64,000 nt of DNA, taken from an uncultured Curtobacterium sp. (lineage in GTDB: Bacteria; Actinomycetota; Actinomycetes; Actinomycetales; Microbacteriaceae). Position numbers and translations under genes: made by a program. The stretch is from the NCBI GenBank assembly GCA_913778205.1, contig CAJYUW010000003.1, forward strand, positions 1 through 64,000, in the 5' to 3' direction. The notes under the pieces are model-generated. The model saw only the letters and a program-made list of their open reading frames with translations. It did no database searches and was not told where the DNA came from. Positions 8,836-16,543 of the stretch are shown here, piece after piece (position 1 is the stretch's first letter; each line of letters opens with the position of its first letter).

Positions 8836-10413
8836 ATGCCCATCAGTCCGTCCGTCGTCCTCGACGACCTCAGCTTCACCTGGCCCGACGGCACCGTCGC
8901 GCTCGATCACTGCTCCGCCGCCTTCGGCCGCGGCCGCACCGGCCTGGTCGGGAGGAACGGGGCCGGCAAGTCGACGCTCGTCCGGCTGGTCACGGGGCGG
9001 CTCCACCCCACGTCGGGGACGGTCACCACGACCGGCCCCGTCGACCTGCTCCCCCAGCGCATCTCGGCGCGACCCGACGACACCGTCGCCGACCTGCTCG
9101 GCATCGGGCCGACGGTCGCCGCGCTCCGAGCGGTCCTCGACGGTGACGCGTCGCCGGAGCACTTCGACGTCATCGGCGACGAGTGGGACGTCGAGGAGCG
9201 TGCCGCCGCCGCACTGTCGGGCATCGGGCTCGGTCTCGACGGCAGCGATCTCGACCGCCCGGTCTCGACGCTCTCCGGCGGGCAGGCCGTGCTCGTCGCG
9301 GTCGGCGGGATCCGGATGCGCCGCGCGCCGATCGTGTTCCTCGACGAGCCGACGAACAACCTCGACCGACGGGCCCGCGGCGTCCTGCTCGACATGGTCG
9401 ACGGGTGGTCGGGGACCCTCGTGGTGGTCAGTCACGACCGCGAACTGCTCGAGCACGTGGACGAGACGGTCGAACTCCGAGCCGGTGGGATGACGGTGTT
9501 CGGCGGGTCGTTCAGCGCGTTCGAGGAGCACCTCGCCGTGCAGCAGGCCGCGGTCCTGCGCGAGGTCCGGGTCGCCGAACAGCGCCACCGCACCGAGAAG
9601 CGGCAGCGCATCGAGGCCGAGACGAAGATCGCACGCCGTGCTCGCGTCGGACGGAAGTCCGCCGAGAACATGCCGAAGGGGTGGGCTGACGAACGGCGGA
9701 AGCACGCCGAGCAGACCGCGGGACGCCTCCGTGCCGGGTACGCCGGAGACGAGGCGGCAGCGCTGTCCGCGAAGCACGAGGCCGAGGCGCGGCTCCGGGC
9801 GGACGAGTCCATCACGGTCGTCCTGCCCGATCCGGAGGTGCCGGCGTCGCGGCTGGTCGCCACCGTGACGGTCCGCGGACGGGACACGATCGTGCAGGGG
9901 CCGGAGCGGGTTGCGGTCAGCGGGGACAACGGGGTCGGCAAGACGACCCTGCTCGAACAGCTCGTGGGCGTCCCGGGCTCCCGCGAGCACCCGCTGCCGG
10001 AGACCCGCGCCGTCGCACACGTCGACCGCATCGGGTACCTGCCACAGCGGAAGGACTCCCTCGACGACACCGTGAGCGTGTTCGACAACGTGCGCCGGCA
10101 CGCCCCGACGGCCTCGGACGCCGAGGTGAAGAACCGGCTGGCCCGGTTCCTCGTGCGCGGGGACGCCGTCGACCGGCTCGCCGGGGACCTGTCGGGCGGG
10201 GAGCGGTTCCGCATCGCGCTGGCGGCCCTCGTCCTCGCCGACCCGCCGCCGCAGCTGCTGGTGCTCGACGAACCGACGAACGACCTCGACCTGACGAGTG
10301 TCGACCAACTCGTGGACGCGCTCCGGGCCTACCGGGGTGCGCTCGTGGTGGTCAGCCACGACGAGACGTTCCTCGACCGGCTCGACCTCACGACCCGGAT
10401 CGAGCTGTCGTGA
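8836..10413 (+). CDS. ABC-F family ATPase (ribosome-acting, possible antibiotic resistance)
   Basis: This 525-residue cytosolic protein has two ATP-binding cassettes and no membrane segments. Cassette 1 shows Walker A GRNGAGKST (about 38-46), signature LSGGQ (about 146-150) and Walker B IVFLDEP (about 166-172). Cassette 2 shows GDNGVGKTT (about 363-371), LSGGE (about 452-456) and LLVLDEP (about 475-481). The cassettes are joined by a charged helical linker at about 230-330, the part that reaches toward the peptidyl-transferase centre in ABC-F proteins. The ATG has GGGGAGG 7 nt upstream. Members either modulate translation or protect ribosomes from antibiotics; the long leader favours inducible protection but does not prove it. 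Confidence 0.88.
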   Translation: MPISPSVVLDDLSFTWPDGTVALDHCSAAFGRGRTGLVGRNGAGKSTLVRLVTGRLHPTSGTVTTTGPVDLLPQRISARPDDTVADLLGIGPTVAALRAVLDGDASPEHFDVIGDEWDVEERAAAALSGIGLGLDGSDLDRPVSTLSGGQAVLVAVGGIRMRRAPIVFLDEPTNNLDRRARGVLLDMVDGWSGTLVVVSHDRELLEHVDETVELRAGGMTVFGGSFSAFEEHLAVQQAAVLREVRVAEQRHRTEKRQRIEAETKIARRARVGRKSAENMPKGWADERRKHAEQTAGRLRAGYAGDEAAALSAKHEAEARLRADESITVVLPDPEVPASRLVATVTVRGRDTIVQGPERVAVSGDNGVGKTTLLEQLVGVPGSREHPLPETRAVAHVDRIGYLPQRKDSLDDTVSVFDNVRRHAPTASDAEVKNRLARFLVRGDAVDRLAGDLSGGERFRIALAALVLADPPPQLLVLDEPTNDLDLTSVDQLVDALRAYRGALVVVSHDETFLDRLDLTTRIELS

Positions 10414-10428
10414 GCGGGCCGGTGCCGC

Positions 10429-11127
10429 TCAGCGCCGCTTCGTCGGCCGGATCGCGAGCGACTCCACGGTGCCGCGCTCCGGCAGGTCCACCACGGCGCG
10501 GACCGCGGCGGCGACGTCCTCCGGGGCGAGGTAGTACGCGGTGTCGTACTCCTCGCCGAGCTTCTCGGTGAGGGCACGCTGCATGTCCGAGTCGGTACGG
10601 CCCGGGTGCACGCTCGACACCCGGACGCCGTTCGCCCGCTCCTCTTCCCGCAGGGCGTCGGCGAACGCGCGGAGGGCGAACTTCGACGCCGCGTAGACCC
10701 CGCCGCCGGGGCCGGAGTGGAAGCCGGAGCCGCTGTTGATCGGCACGACGATCCCCCGGGCCGCGCGGAGCGCCGGGAGCGCCCGTCGGGTGAGCTCGGC
10801 GACGGCGAAGAGGTTGGTGGCGAAGACGCGCTCCCAGACCGCCCGCTCGGTGTCGGCGACGGTGGTGCCCTCCTCGACCCCGGCGTTGTGCACGAGGACG
10901 TCGAGTCGGTCCGGCAGCGCGGGGGCGTCGCCGGCGCCGAGGTCGCCCACGAACGACGACGCGTGCGGGAGCTCGGCGACGAGGGCGTCGACCGCCTCGG
11001 CGCTCCGGCCGCCGACGAACACGTGGTGCGTCCGGCCGAGGTCGAGCGCGATCGCCCGGCCGATCCCGCGGGTCGCGCCCGTCACGAGCGCGGTGGGCAG
11101 GCTGACGGGAGGCGCGGTGTCGGTCAT
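10429..11127 (-). CDS. Short-chain dehydrogenase/reductase
   Basis: This classical SDR of 232 residues is an NAD(P)-dependent oxidoreductase of unknown substrate. The cofactor motif TGATRGIG is at residues 16-23, NAG at 81-83 and the catalytic Tyr-x-x-x-Lys at Tyr145/Lys149, with Ser132 or Ser134 as the partner serine. The ATG at 11127 follows TAGGCT (11135-11140) by seven bases, a good leaderless promoter; no ribosome-binding site is present. It is convergent with the ABC-F gene, 15 bp away. Confidence 0.85.
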   Translation of the reverse strand: MTDTAPPVSLPTALVTGATRGIGRAIALDLGRTHHVFVGGRSAEAVDALVAELPHASSFVGDLGAGDAPALPDRLDVLVHNAGVEEGTTVADTERAVWERVFATNLFAVAELTRRALPALRAARGIVVPINSGSGFHSGPGGGVYAASKFALRAFADALREEERANGVRVSSVHPGRTDSDMQRALTEKLGEEYDTAYYLAPEDVAAAVRAVVDLPERGTVESLAIRPTKRR

Positions 11128-11248
11128 GCCCACCAGCCTACGGAAGCGGTCTGACGGGGCCGCACCGTTCCTCCAGGCCGGGTCGTGGCGGTGGCGGTCC
11201 GACAGGAGCCGGTCGACGCAGCCGTGGCCCGACCGCGCCTGACAGGCG

Positions 11249-11731
11249 TCAGCGGGAGGCGACGGACGCGCCGCGCCGCCGGCGGAGCACGACCCACCCG
11301 ACTGCGCCGACCGCGACCACGAGGGCGATCGCGGCGACACCCCACTGCGAGCCCGCGACCGCGGCGAGCACGGCCCAGAACACGGCGAGCCCGACCGTGG
11401 CGTAGACGAGCGCCCAGGCCACGCAGCCGACGAGCATCGCGGCGGTGTACCGCCACCACGCGACCCGGGCGAGGCCCGCCGCGGCGTTCATCACGGTCTG
11501 GAGGCCGACCGTGAGGAAGCTGACGGCGACGACCGGCAGTCCCCAACGGTCGAGGAGGGCGGAGCCCCGGCGGACGGCGGCACCGTCGACCCACCGCCCG
11601 AGGCGCGAACGCGACGCGCCCGTGACCGCCAGTCGCGCAACCCAGTACGTGGCCTGCGCGCGGCAGAACACGATCACGAGGAGCGCGGCGACGAGCGGCC
11701 AGAACGGCAGCTCGTCGAGGAAGGTCGGCAC
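11249..11731 (-). CDS. DedA/VTT-like membrane protein
   Basis: A 160-residue integral membrane protein with about five hydrophobic segments and a basic C-terminus (VVLRRRRG). The order of segments and the Gly/Ala/Trp-rich stretch at about residues 90-130 resemble DedA-family (SNARE-associated, VTT) proteins, which act in lipid carrier flipping and membrane homeostasis. The GTG start at 11731 follows TACCGT (11738-11743) by six bases, consistent with leaderless initiation. It is shorter than most DedA proteins (about 200), so the family call is moderate. Confidence 0.65.
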   Translation of the reverse strand: MPTFLDELPFWPLVAALLVIVFCRAQATYWVARLAVTGASRSRLGRWVDGAAVRRGSALLDRWGLPVVAVSFLTVGLQTVMNAAAGLARVAWWRYTAAMLVGCVAWALVYATVGLAVFWAVLAAVAGSQWGVAAIALVVAVGAVGWVVLRRRRGASVASR

Positions 11732-11806
11732 GCCAGGACGGTAACGTCTCTGGCCGGGAATGTGCTCGGCGTCAGGTGGAGGTCCGGCGGACCGGGCGCC
11801 CCCGGG

Positions 11807-12838
11807 TCAGCGACGGTCGGCGCCCTGCCGGATCTTGATGCCCTCGAGGACATCCTTGGCGCGCTGCGCGTCCTGCTTCTCGATCTGCCGGGTGTCCCGC
11901 TCCGGGAGCTGGATCTCCTCCTCGGCGCGGATGCCGGCCTGCAGCTCCCGACTGCGTTCCAGCTCGGCGTCGAACTCCGCACCGAACAGCAGCGCGTTGT
12001 TCGTGATCCAGATCCAGAGCAGGAAGACGATCACGCCGCCGAGGGAGCCGTACGTGGCGTTGTAGTTCGAGAAGTTGCCGACGTAGAACCCGAAGCCGAG
12101 GCTCGCGACGACCCAGATGAGGATCGCGACGATCGACCCACCGCTCACCCAGCGGAACTTCGGCTGCTCGACGTTCGGTGCCCAGTAGTAGAGCACCGCG
12201 ACGACGACGATCGCGATGGCGAGCAGGATCGGCCACTGCACGACGAGCAGCACGGTGGCGGCTGCGTCGCCGAGGCCGACGAGGTCGCCGACGCTCTTCG
12301 CCAGCGGGCCGCTCACGAGGACGACCAGGCCGAGGACCAGCAACACGACGGTGAACAGCGTCACGCCGAGCATCGTCGGGCGGAGCTTCCAGATCGGCCG
12401 GCCCTCGCGGACGTTGTAGATGCGGTTCATCGCACGGCCGAAGGCGCCGACGTAGCCGGAGGCCGACCAGAGGGCTCCGAGGAGACCGACGACGAACGTG
12501 ATCGGCGCCGCGGGCGAGCGGACGAGGCTCTCGATCGGCTCCCGGACCAGCTCGGTGACCTGGCCGCCGCCGATGTTCTGCACGACGGCGAGGACCGTGT
12601 CGATGGTGTCCGTCGGGTTGTGCACCAGCCCGAGGATCGAGACCACGGCCAGGATCCCGGGGAAGAGCGCGAGCACGGTGTAGTACGTCAGGCTCGCCGC
12701 GAGGTCGGTGCACTGGTCGCCCGAGAACTCACGGAGCGTCTTCTTCAGCGTGTACACGACCGACGGCTTCGTGAGGTCGGTCGGGCTGTCCGGCTTGCGA
12801 GGGTCGTCGGGGGTCGGCTTCGTACGCTCGCGTGCCAT
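11807..12838 (-). CDS. YihY/BrkB family membrane protein
   Basis: This inner-membrane protein of 343 residues has the YihY (formerly RNase BN) signature near its N-terminus (LAASLTYYTVLALFPGILAV) and six predicted helices, followed by a charged cytoplasmic tail of about 60 residues. The molecular role of the family is not settled; transport has been suggested. The gene starts 2 nt after the stop of the upstream small membrane protein gene, so the two form an operon. Confidence 0.88.
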   Translation of the reverse strand: MARERTKPTPDDPRKPDSPTDLTKPSVVYTLKKTLREFSGDQCTDLAASLTYYTVLALFPGILAVVSILGLVHNPTDTIDTVLAVVQNIGGGQVTELVREPIESLVRSPAAPITFVVGLLGALWSASGYVGAFGRAMNRIYNVREGRPIWKLRPTMLGVTLFTVVLLVLGLVVLVSGPLAKSVGDLVGLGDAAATVLLVVQWPILLAIAIVVVAVLYYWAPNVEQPKFRWVSGGSIVAILIWVVASLGFGFYVGNFSNYNATYGSLGGVIVFLLWIWITNNALLFGAEFDAELERSRELQAGIRAEEEIQLPERDTRQIEKQDAQRAKDVLEGIKIRQGADRR

Positions 12839-12840
12839 CG

Positions 12841-13365
12841 TCAGCCCCTCGCCGCGGCCTTGGCGGCCGCCTTCGCCCGGGCAGCGGCCTGCTTGCGGTT
12901 CTTCGTCGCGCGGCGCTGGACGGCAGCGATGCCGGCGCGCTGCTTCACGCGGTTGCGGTGCACCGGGTCGCGGTCGAGCGCCTGCTCGGCCGCCTTCTTC
13001 CGCGCCTTGCGACCCTTCTTGCCGGGCTGCGACTGCTCGGCGGCCCCCGGACCGTCGCCACCGCGTGCGCCGAAGGGCAGCAGGGCGGTGAACGCGGTCG
13101 ACGCCGGCGGCTTCGCCAGGTGCCCGGCGTCGGTGCGGCCGATCCGTGCCCCGAGGACGATCGCCGCGACGCCGGCCGCCGCGGTGATGCCCATCGCCAC
13201 GAGCGGGGTGGGGTCGCGGTGCCAGCGCTGCTTCGTCTTCGCGATCGCGAGCCGGGTACGTGCGGGCACGTCGGTGCGACGGCGGATCTCCGCGACGGTG
13301 TCGGTGATGCCCTCACGCGCGCGGGCGTTGGCGAGTTCGAGCTCGGGCAGGCTGTCGTTGGGCAT
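12841..13365 (-). CDS. Small membrane protein with a lysine/arginine-rich tail
   Basis: This 174-residue protein is not assigned to a named family. Residues 1-50 are hydrophilic with an EIRRRTDVPARTRLAIAK segment, one hydrophobic stretch lies at about 55-75, and the C-terminal 70 residues are strongly basic with Lys/Ala repeats such as AKAAAKAAARG. The N-terminal part recalls DUF3618-type actinobacterial proteins but the match is uncertain. The ATG at 13365 follows TAGGCA (13372-13377) by six bases, so the two-gene operon with yihY is probably leaderless. A basic tail could bind membrane lipid, RNA or DNA. Confidence 0.7.
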   Translation of the reverse strand: MPNDSLPELELANARAREGITDTVAEIRRRTDVPARTRLAIAKTKQRWHRDPTPLVAMGITAAAGVAAIVLGARIGRTDAGHLAKPPASTAFTALLPFGARGGDGPGAAEQSQPGKKGRKARKKAAEQALDRDPVHRNRVKQRAGIAAVQRRATKNRKQAAARAKAAAKAAARG

Positions 13366-13510
13366 ACGTCGTGCCTACCAGGGCCGATCCACGACGGCCC
13401 ACAGTTCGCAGGCGACTCCGGTGCCGGATGCACGGCTCCCGACCGTCGTGGCACCCACCGTGCCGGATGGTCGGCTCCGGCACGGTGTGGCGGGCTGGAC
13501 CGGGGGACGC

Positions 13511-13548
13511 ACGGGAGGCGCGGTGCGGGCCCGCACCGTGCCTCCCGT
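13511..13548. repeat. GGGAGGC-family palindrome
   Basis: A 38-bp palindrome with 18 of 19 base pairs matched; the arms are 13511-13529 and 13530-13548 and read ACGGGAGGCGCGGTGCGGG toward the centre. The core GGGAGGC and its complement recur at other gene ends in this window. It probably forms an RNA hairpin downstream of the minus-strand oxidoreductase gene. Confidence 0.85.
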
Positions 13549-13629
13549 CCGGTGGTGGTCGCGGCTGGAGGCGCCGCCGCGTCGTCTGCGGCTGTGTCGC
13601 TGGCGACGCGGCGTCCGCGACCGGGTCAC

Positions 13630-13676
13630 GACAGCGACAGATGGCACGGCTGCTGCCGCACGGTTCTGTCGCTGTC
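13630..13676 (-). terminator. Stem-loop after the Gfo/Idh/MocA gene
   Basis: A perfect 12-bp stem, GACAGCGACAGA at 13630-13641 and its complement at 13665-13676, lies 16 bases beyond the stop of the minus-strand oxidoreductase gene. No U-run follows, as is common for actinobacterial terminators. Confidence 0.6.
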
Positions 13677-13691
13677 GCTGTCGACGCCGGG

Positions 13692-14735
13692 CTACTCGGG
13701 GACGACGACGTCCTCGGGCAGGCCGGACGCCGCCGAGCGCTGCGCAGCCTCCATCACCGCGAGGCTGCGCAGGTTGTCGCGGCCGCTCGTCTCCGGGGCC
13801 GGCCCGCCGAGGACCGAGCGCGCGAAGGCCTGCAGCCCGCCCTGGCGGTCCGTGTGCTGCATCGTCGGCAGCTCCACGACCTCGGCCTCGTCGTCCTGCG
13901 TGCGGCGGAGGGTCACGCGGTCCCCCTCGACGGCGTTCGGCTCGCCCGAGCGGCTCGTGAACCAGAGCTCGCCGTCCGACCCCTGGATGCTCCACTCGCC
14001 AGCCCAGGCGGTCCGGGGTGCCCGGGAGAGCCAGCTGCCGCGGTAGCTGACGACGAGCCCGTCCTCGAGCTCGATGAGCATCGACGCGATCGCCTCGTCC
14101 TGGTACTTGCTGAACGACGGCGACGAGGCGCGCGCGTACACGCGGACGGGCTCGCGGCCGGTGACCATCCGCATCAGGTCGAAGTGGTGGATGGCCATGT
14201 CGTTGATCATCGCGTGCGGGAAGCGGTAGTGCGGGTGCTCCTCGAACGGGAGGTCGTTGTCCCACTGCCGGAAGTCGACGTCGATCGTGGCGACCTCGCC
14301 GACGACGTCCGCCTCGAGCAGCTCGGTGACGACCCGAGGGGCGGGGTACCAGCGGTAGTTCTGGCTGACCTGGAGCACGAGCCCGAGCTCCTCGGCGCGG
14401 CGGACGGCGGTCGCAGCCTCCTCCGCGGTGTTGGCGAAGGGCTTCTCGACGAGGACGTGCTTGCCGGCGTCGAGGGCCTCGAGCGCGAGCGGCACGTGCG
14501 TGACGGCGGGGGCGGTGATGACGACCGCGTCGGCCTCCACCCCGGCGAGCGCCTCGGTCAGTGACGCGAAGGCTGCGGACTCCGGCAGGGCGAGGTCCGT
14601 CCGCACGGCGTCGAGCGTCGTGGGCACGGGGTCGACGATGCCGACCACCTCGACCTCCGACACCTCGGGGATGGCGGTGCGGGCCCAGTTGCCGCCCCAG
14701 CCTCCGAGACCGACGTGGATGATGCGGACCGACAT
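13692..14735 (-). CDS. Gfo/Idh/MocA family oxidoreductase
   Basis: NAD(P)-dependent dehydrogenase-type protein of 347 residues, substrate unknown; the family mostly acts on sugars and inositols. The Rossmann motif VGLGGWGGNW is at residues 7-16 and the family's EKPF motif (HVLVEKPFANT) at about residue 95. The C-terminal alpha/beta domain contains HFDLMRMVTG, with the His expected near the active site. The ATG at 14735 has AAGGAG 7 nt upstream. It is monocistronic. Confidence 0.87.
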   Translation of the reverse strand: MSVRIIHVGLGGWGGNWARTAIPEVSEVEVVGIVDPVPTTLDAVRTDLALPESAAFASLTEALAGVEADAVVITAPAVTHVPLALEALDAGKHVLVEKPFANTAEEAATAVRRAEELGLVLQVSQNYRWYPAPRVVTELLEADVVGEVATIDVDFRQWDNDLPFEEHPHYRFPHAMINDMAIHHFDLMRMVTGREPVRVYARASSPSFSKYQDEAIASMLIELEDGLVVSYRGSWLSRAPRTAWAGEWSIQGSDGELWFTSRSGEPNAVEGDRVTLRRTQDDEAEVVELPTMQHTDRQGGLQAFARSVLGGPAPETSGRDNLRSLAVMEAAQRSAASGLPEDVVVPE

Positions 14736-14847
14736 GCGAGCACTCCTTCGTGTTGGACGCGTACGCCGGCCACGACGCACGCGGCGTCCAGTCTGTCAGG
14801 CACCGGTGACGCTCGGGGCGTCGGGCGGGGCGGGGCGGGCGCGGGCG

Positions 14848-15765
14848 TCAGCGCACGAACGCGTACGCGATGAGCGCCATCGTCACGAGGAACCCGGCGA
14901 GGTAGTTGATCCAGAGGAAGCGCTTCCACCCCGCGTTCGCCGCCTCGGCCCCGGCGTCGGTCACGTTCCACCACGGCAGCACGTTGAGCGCGTACGGCAC
15001 CACGACGACCGCGGCGATCGGGCCCGGGAACGCCGAGAACAGCAGGACGACGCCCGCGACGACGTACGCGACGAACGCCAGCCGGACGGTGGCACGCGCC
15101 CCGATCACGGTCGCCACCGAGCCGATGCCGCCCGCCCGGTCGGCGAGCACGTCCTGCACGGCCCCGAACGCGTGCGACGCCACTCCCCACAGGAAGAACG
15201 CCACGACGACCGCGACGAGCTGCCCCGTCCAGTGGGGACCGGCGAGCGCGAGCCCGTACACGGCCGGCGACACGAAGTGCGTCGACGAGGTCAGCGAGTC
15301 GAGGAACGGCTTCTCCTTGAACCGCAGCCCCGGCGCCGAGTAGGCGATGACCGCGAACACGCTGATCGCGAGGACGAGCCACGACCACGGGCCGTTGCCG
15401 CTCAGCCCGCCGAGCACGACGAGCGCCACGAGGAACGGCACGTTCGTGACGACGACGGCCCAGAGCGTCGTGCGGTGCACGCTCTTGTCGAGCAGCGCCC
15501 CCTCGACACCGCCCTTCCGCGGGTTGCGCAGGTCGGACTCGTAGTCGAAGACGTCGTTGATGCCGTACATCGCGAGGTTGTACGGCACGAGGAAGTACAC
15601 GACCCCCACGATGAAGGTCACGACGCCGAGCACGGACCCGAACACGTCGGCGCCGAGCAGGTACGCGGCACCGAACGGGTAGGCGGTGTTCACCCAGCTG
15701 ATCGGCCGCGAGGACGTGAACAGTGCGCGCATGGTCGACGGCCGGGAGGCACGGGTCGCGGTCAT
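14848..15765 (-). CDS. crtEb: Lycopene elongase, UbiA-type prenyltransferase
   Basis: This 305-residue integral membrane protein would add C5 units to lycopene to make the acyclic C50 intermediate (flavuxanthin type). It has about eight membrane helices and the aspartate-rich prenyl-diphosphate sites NDVFDYESD (about residues 62-70) and DVLADRAGG. It is the last gene of the carotenoid operon and its start overlaps the crtYf stop (ATGA at 15762-15765). Residues 5-9 (RASRP) are encoded by one arm of the dispersed GGGAGGC repeat, so the extreme N-terminus may be repeat-derived. The function is inferred from family and operon order as in Corynebacterium and Curtobacterium relatives. Confidence 0.9.
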   Translation of the reverse strand: MTATRASRPSTMRALFTSSRPISWVNTAYPFGAAYLLGADVFGSVLGVVTFIVGVVYFLVPYNLAMYGINDVFDYESDLRNPRKGGVEGALLDKSVHRTTLWAVVVTNVPFLVALVVLGGLSGNGPWSWLVLAISVFAVIAYSAPGLRFKEKPFLDSLTSSTHFVSPAVYGLALAGPHWTGQLVAVVVAFFLWGVASHAFGAVQDVLADRAGGIGSVATVIGARATVRLAFVAYVVAGVVLLFSAFPGPIAAVVVVPYALNVLPWWNVTDAGAEAANAGWKRFLWINYLAGFLVTMALIAYAFVR

Positions 15766-16214
15766 CGGGTCGGCTCGCCTTCTGCGGACGGTCGCGCACC
15801 GGGCTCGGAGCGGGACGGGTGCTCCGGCGACGCGGAGCGGGACGGGTGCTCCGGCGACGCGGAGCGGGACGGCCGGTCCAGCAGCACCCACAGGGCGGGG
15901 AGCAGCAGGACCGCACCGATCGAGTACGCGAGGTCCTCGACCGGGATCGCACCGATCTTCGCACCGCTGATGAGCGACGGGTCGTACGCCACCACGCGCA
16001 GGGTCACGATGACGTTGTCGAAGACGATCGTCATGCCGAGGAGCACGGCCCCCGCGACGATCCCGCTCACGACGGCGACCCGACGCCCGGATCCCGCGGG
16101 TCGTCCGGCGTCCCGCGCCCGGCGGGCGGCGACGACCCCGGCGAGCACCGCGACGAGGACCGCGACCGCCAGGAACGGCACCGCGAGGAGGGCGTAGGCG
16201 GCGTGCGAGCTCAC
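15762..16214 (-). CDS. crtYf: C50 carotenoid epsilon-cyclase subunit
   Basis: One of the two small membrane subunits of the heterodimeric cyclase that closes the ionone rings of C50 carotenoids. The 150-residue product has three hydrophobic helices and the lycopene-cyclase-domain stretch TLRVVAYDPSLISG. The GTG at 16214 overlaps the crtYe stop in GTGA. The C-terminal tail (about residues 105-150) is hydrophilic and contains a nine-residue repeat, SASPEHPSR, encoded by a 27-bp tandem repeat; this tail is probably dispensable. Confidence 0.87.
   Translation of the reverse strand: MSSHAAYALLAVPFLAVAVLVAVLAGVVAARRARDAGRPAGSGRRVAVVSGIVAGAVLLGMTIVFDNVIVTLRVVAYDPSLISGAKIGAIPVEDLAYSIGAVLLLPALWVLLDRPSRSASPEHPSRSASPEHPSRSEPGARPSAEGEPTR
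15808..15876. repeat. 27-bp tandem repeat inside crtYf
   Basis: Two identical 27-bp units (15808-15834, 15835-15861) and 15 bases of a third lie in frame in the 3' end of crtYf, adding nine residues per unit to the protein tail. Confidence 0.9.
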
Positions 16215-16543
16215 GTCCGCCGCCGATCCAGCGCCCTCGCCACGATCGGCGCGACCGCACCGAACGCGTTCATGGTCGTGTAGCAGAGCAGCAGGAGGAA
16301 GAAGAGCTCCTCGACCGGGACCTCCGGTGCCACGACGAGCCCGGTGAGCAACCGTTGCGGCCCGATGAAGAAGATGCCCGCGGCGACCCCGGCGAGGTCC
16401 CACACGAGGAAGAACGCCATGCCGATCGCCATCACCGCGGTCGCACGCCCCGGTGCCCGCCAGAAGAACAGGCGGAAGCGGGCGTCGAGCACGGTCATGC
16501 CGACCAGCGACACGACCAGCCCGGCGAGGTAGAGCCCCGGCAT
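16211..16543 (-). CDS. crtYe: C50 carotenoid epsilon-cyclase subunit
   Basis: A 110-residue protein with three membrane helices and the conserved MTVLDARFRLFFW and PVEELFF stretches of the lycopene cyclase domain; the acidic PVEE is typical of this cyclase type. It pairs with CrtYf. Its ATG overlaps the crtI stop (ATGA), and its stop overlaps the crtYf GTG (GTGA). Confidence 0.88.
   Translation of the reverse strand: MPGLYLAGLVVSLVGMTVLDARFRLFFWRAPGRATAVMAIGMAFFLVWDLAGVAAGIFFIGPQRLLTGLVVAPEVPVEELFFLLLLCYTTMNAFGAVAPIVARALDRRRT

Larger units (their letters stand above)
13366..13691. other. Intergenic region with two hairpins
   Basis: No gene is credible in these 326 bases. The right-hand boundary is the stop of the Gfo/Idh/MocA gene, and the left end carries the leaderless promoter of the small membrane protein. 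In between are a 38-bp palindrome of the GGGAGGC family (13511-13548) and a stem-loop at 13630-13676, both placed to end the oxidoreductase transcript. Confidence 0.6.
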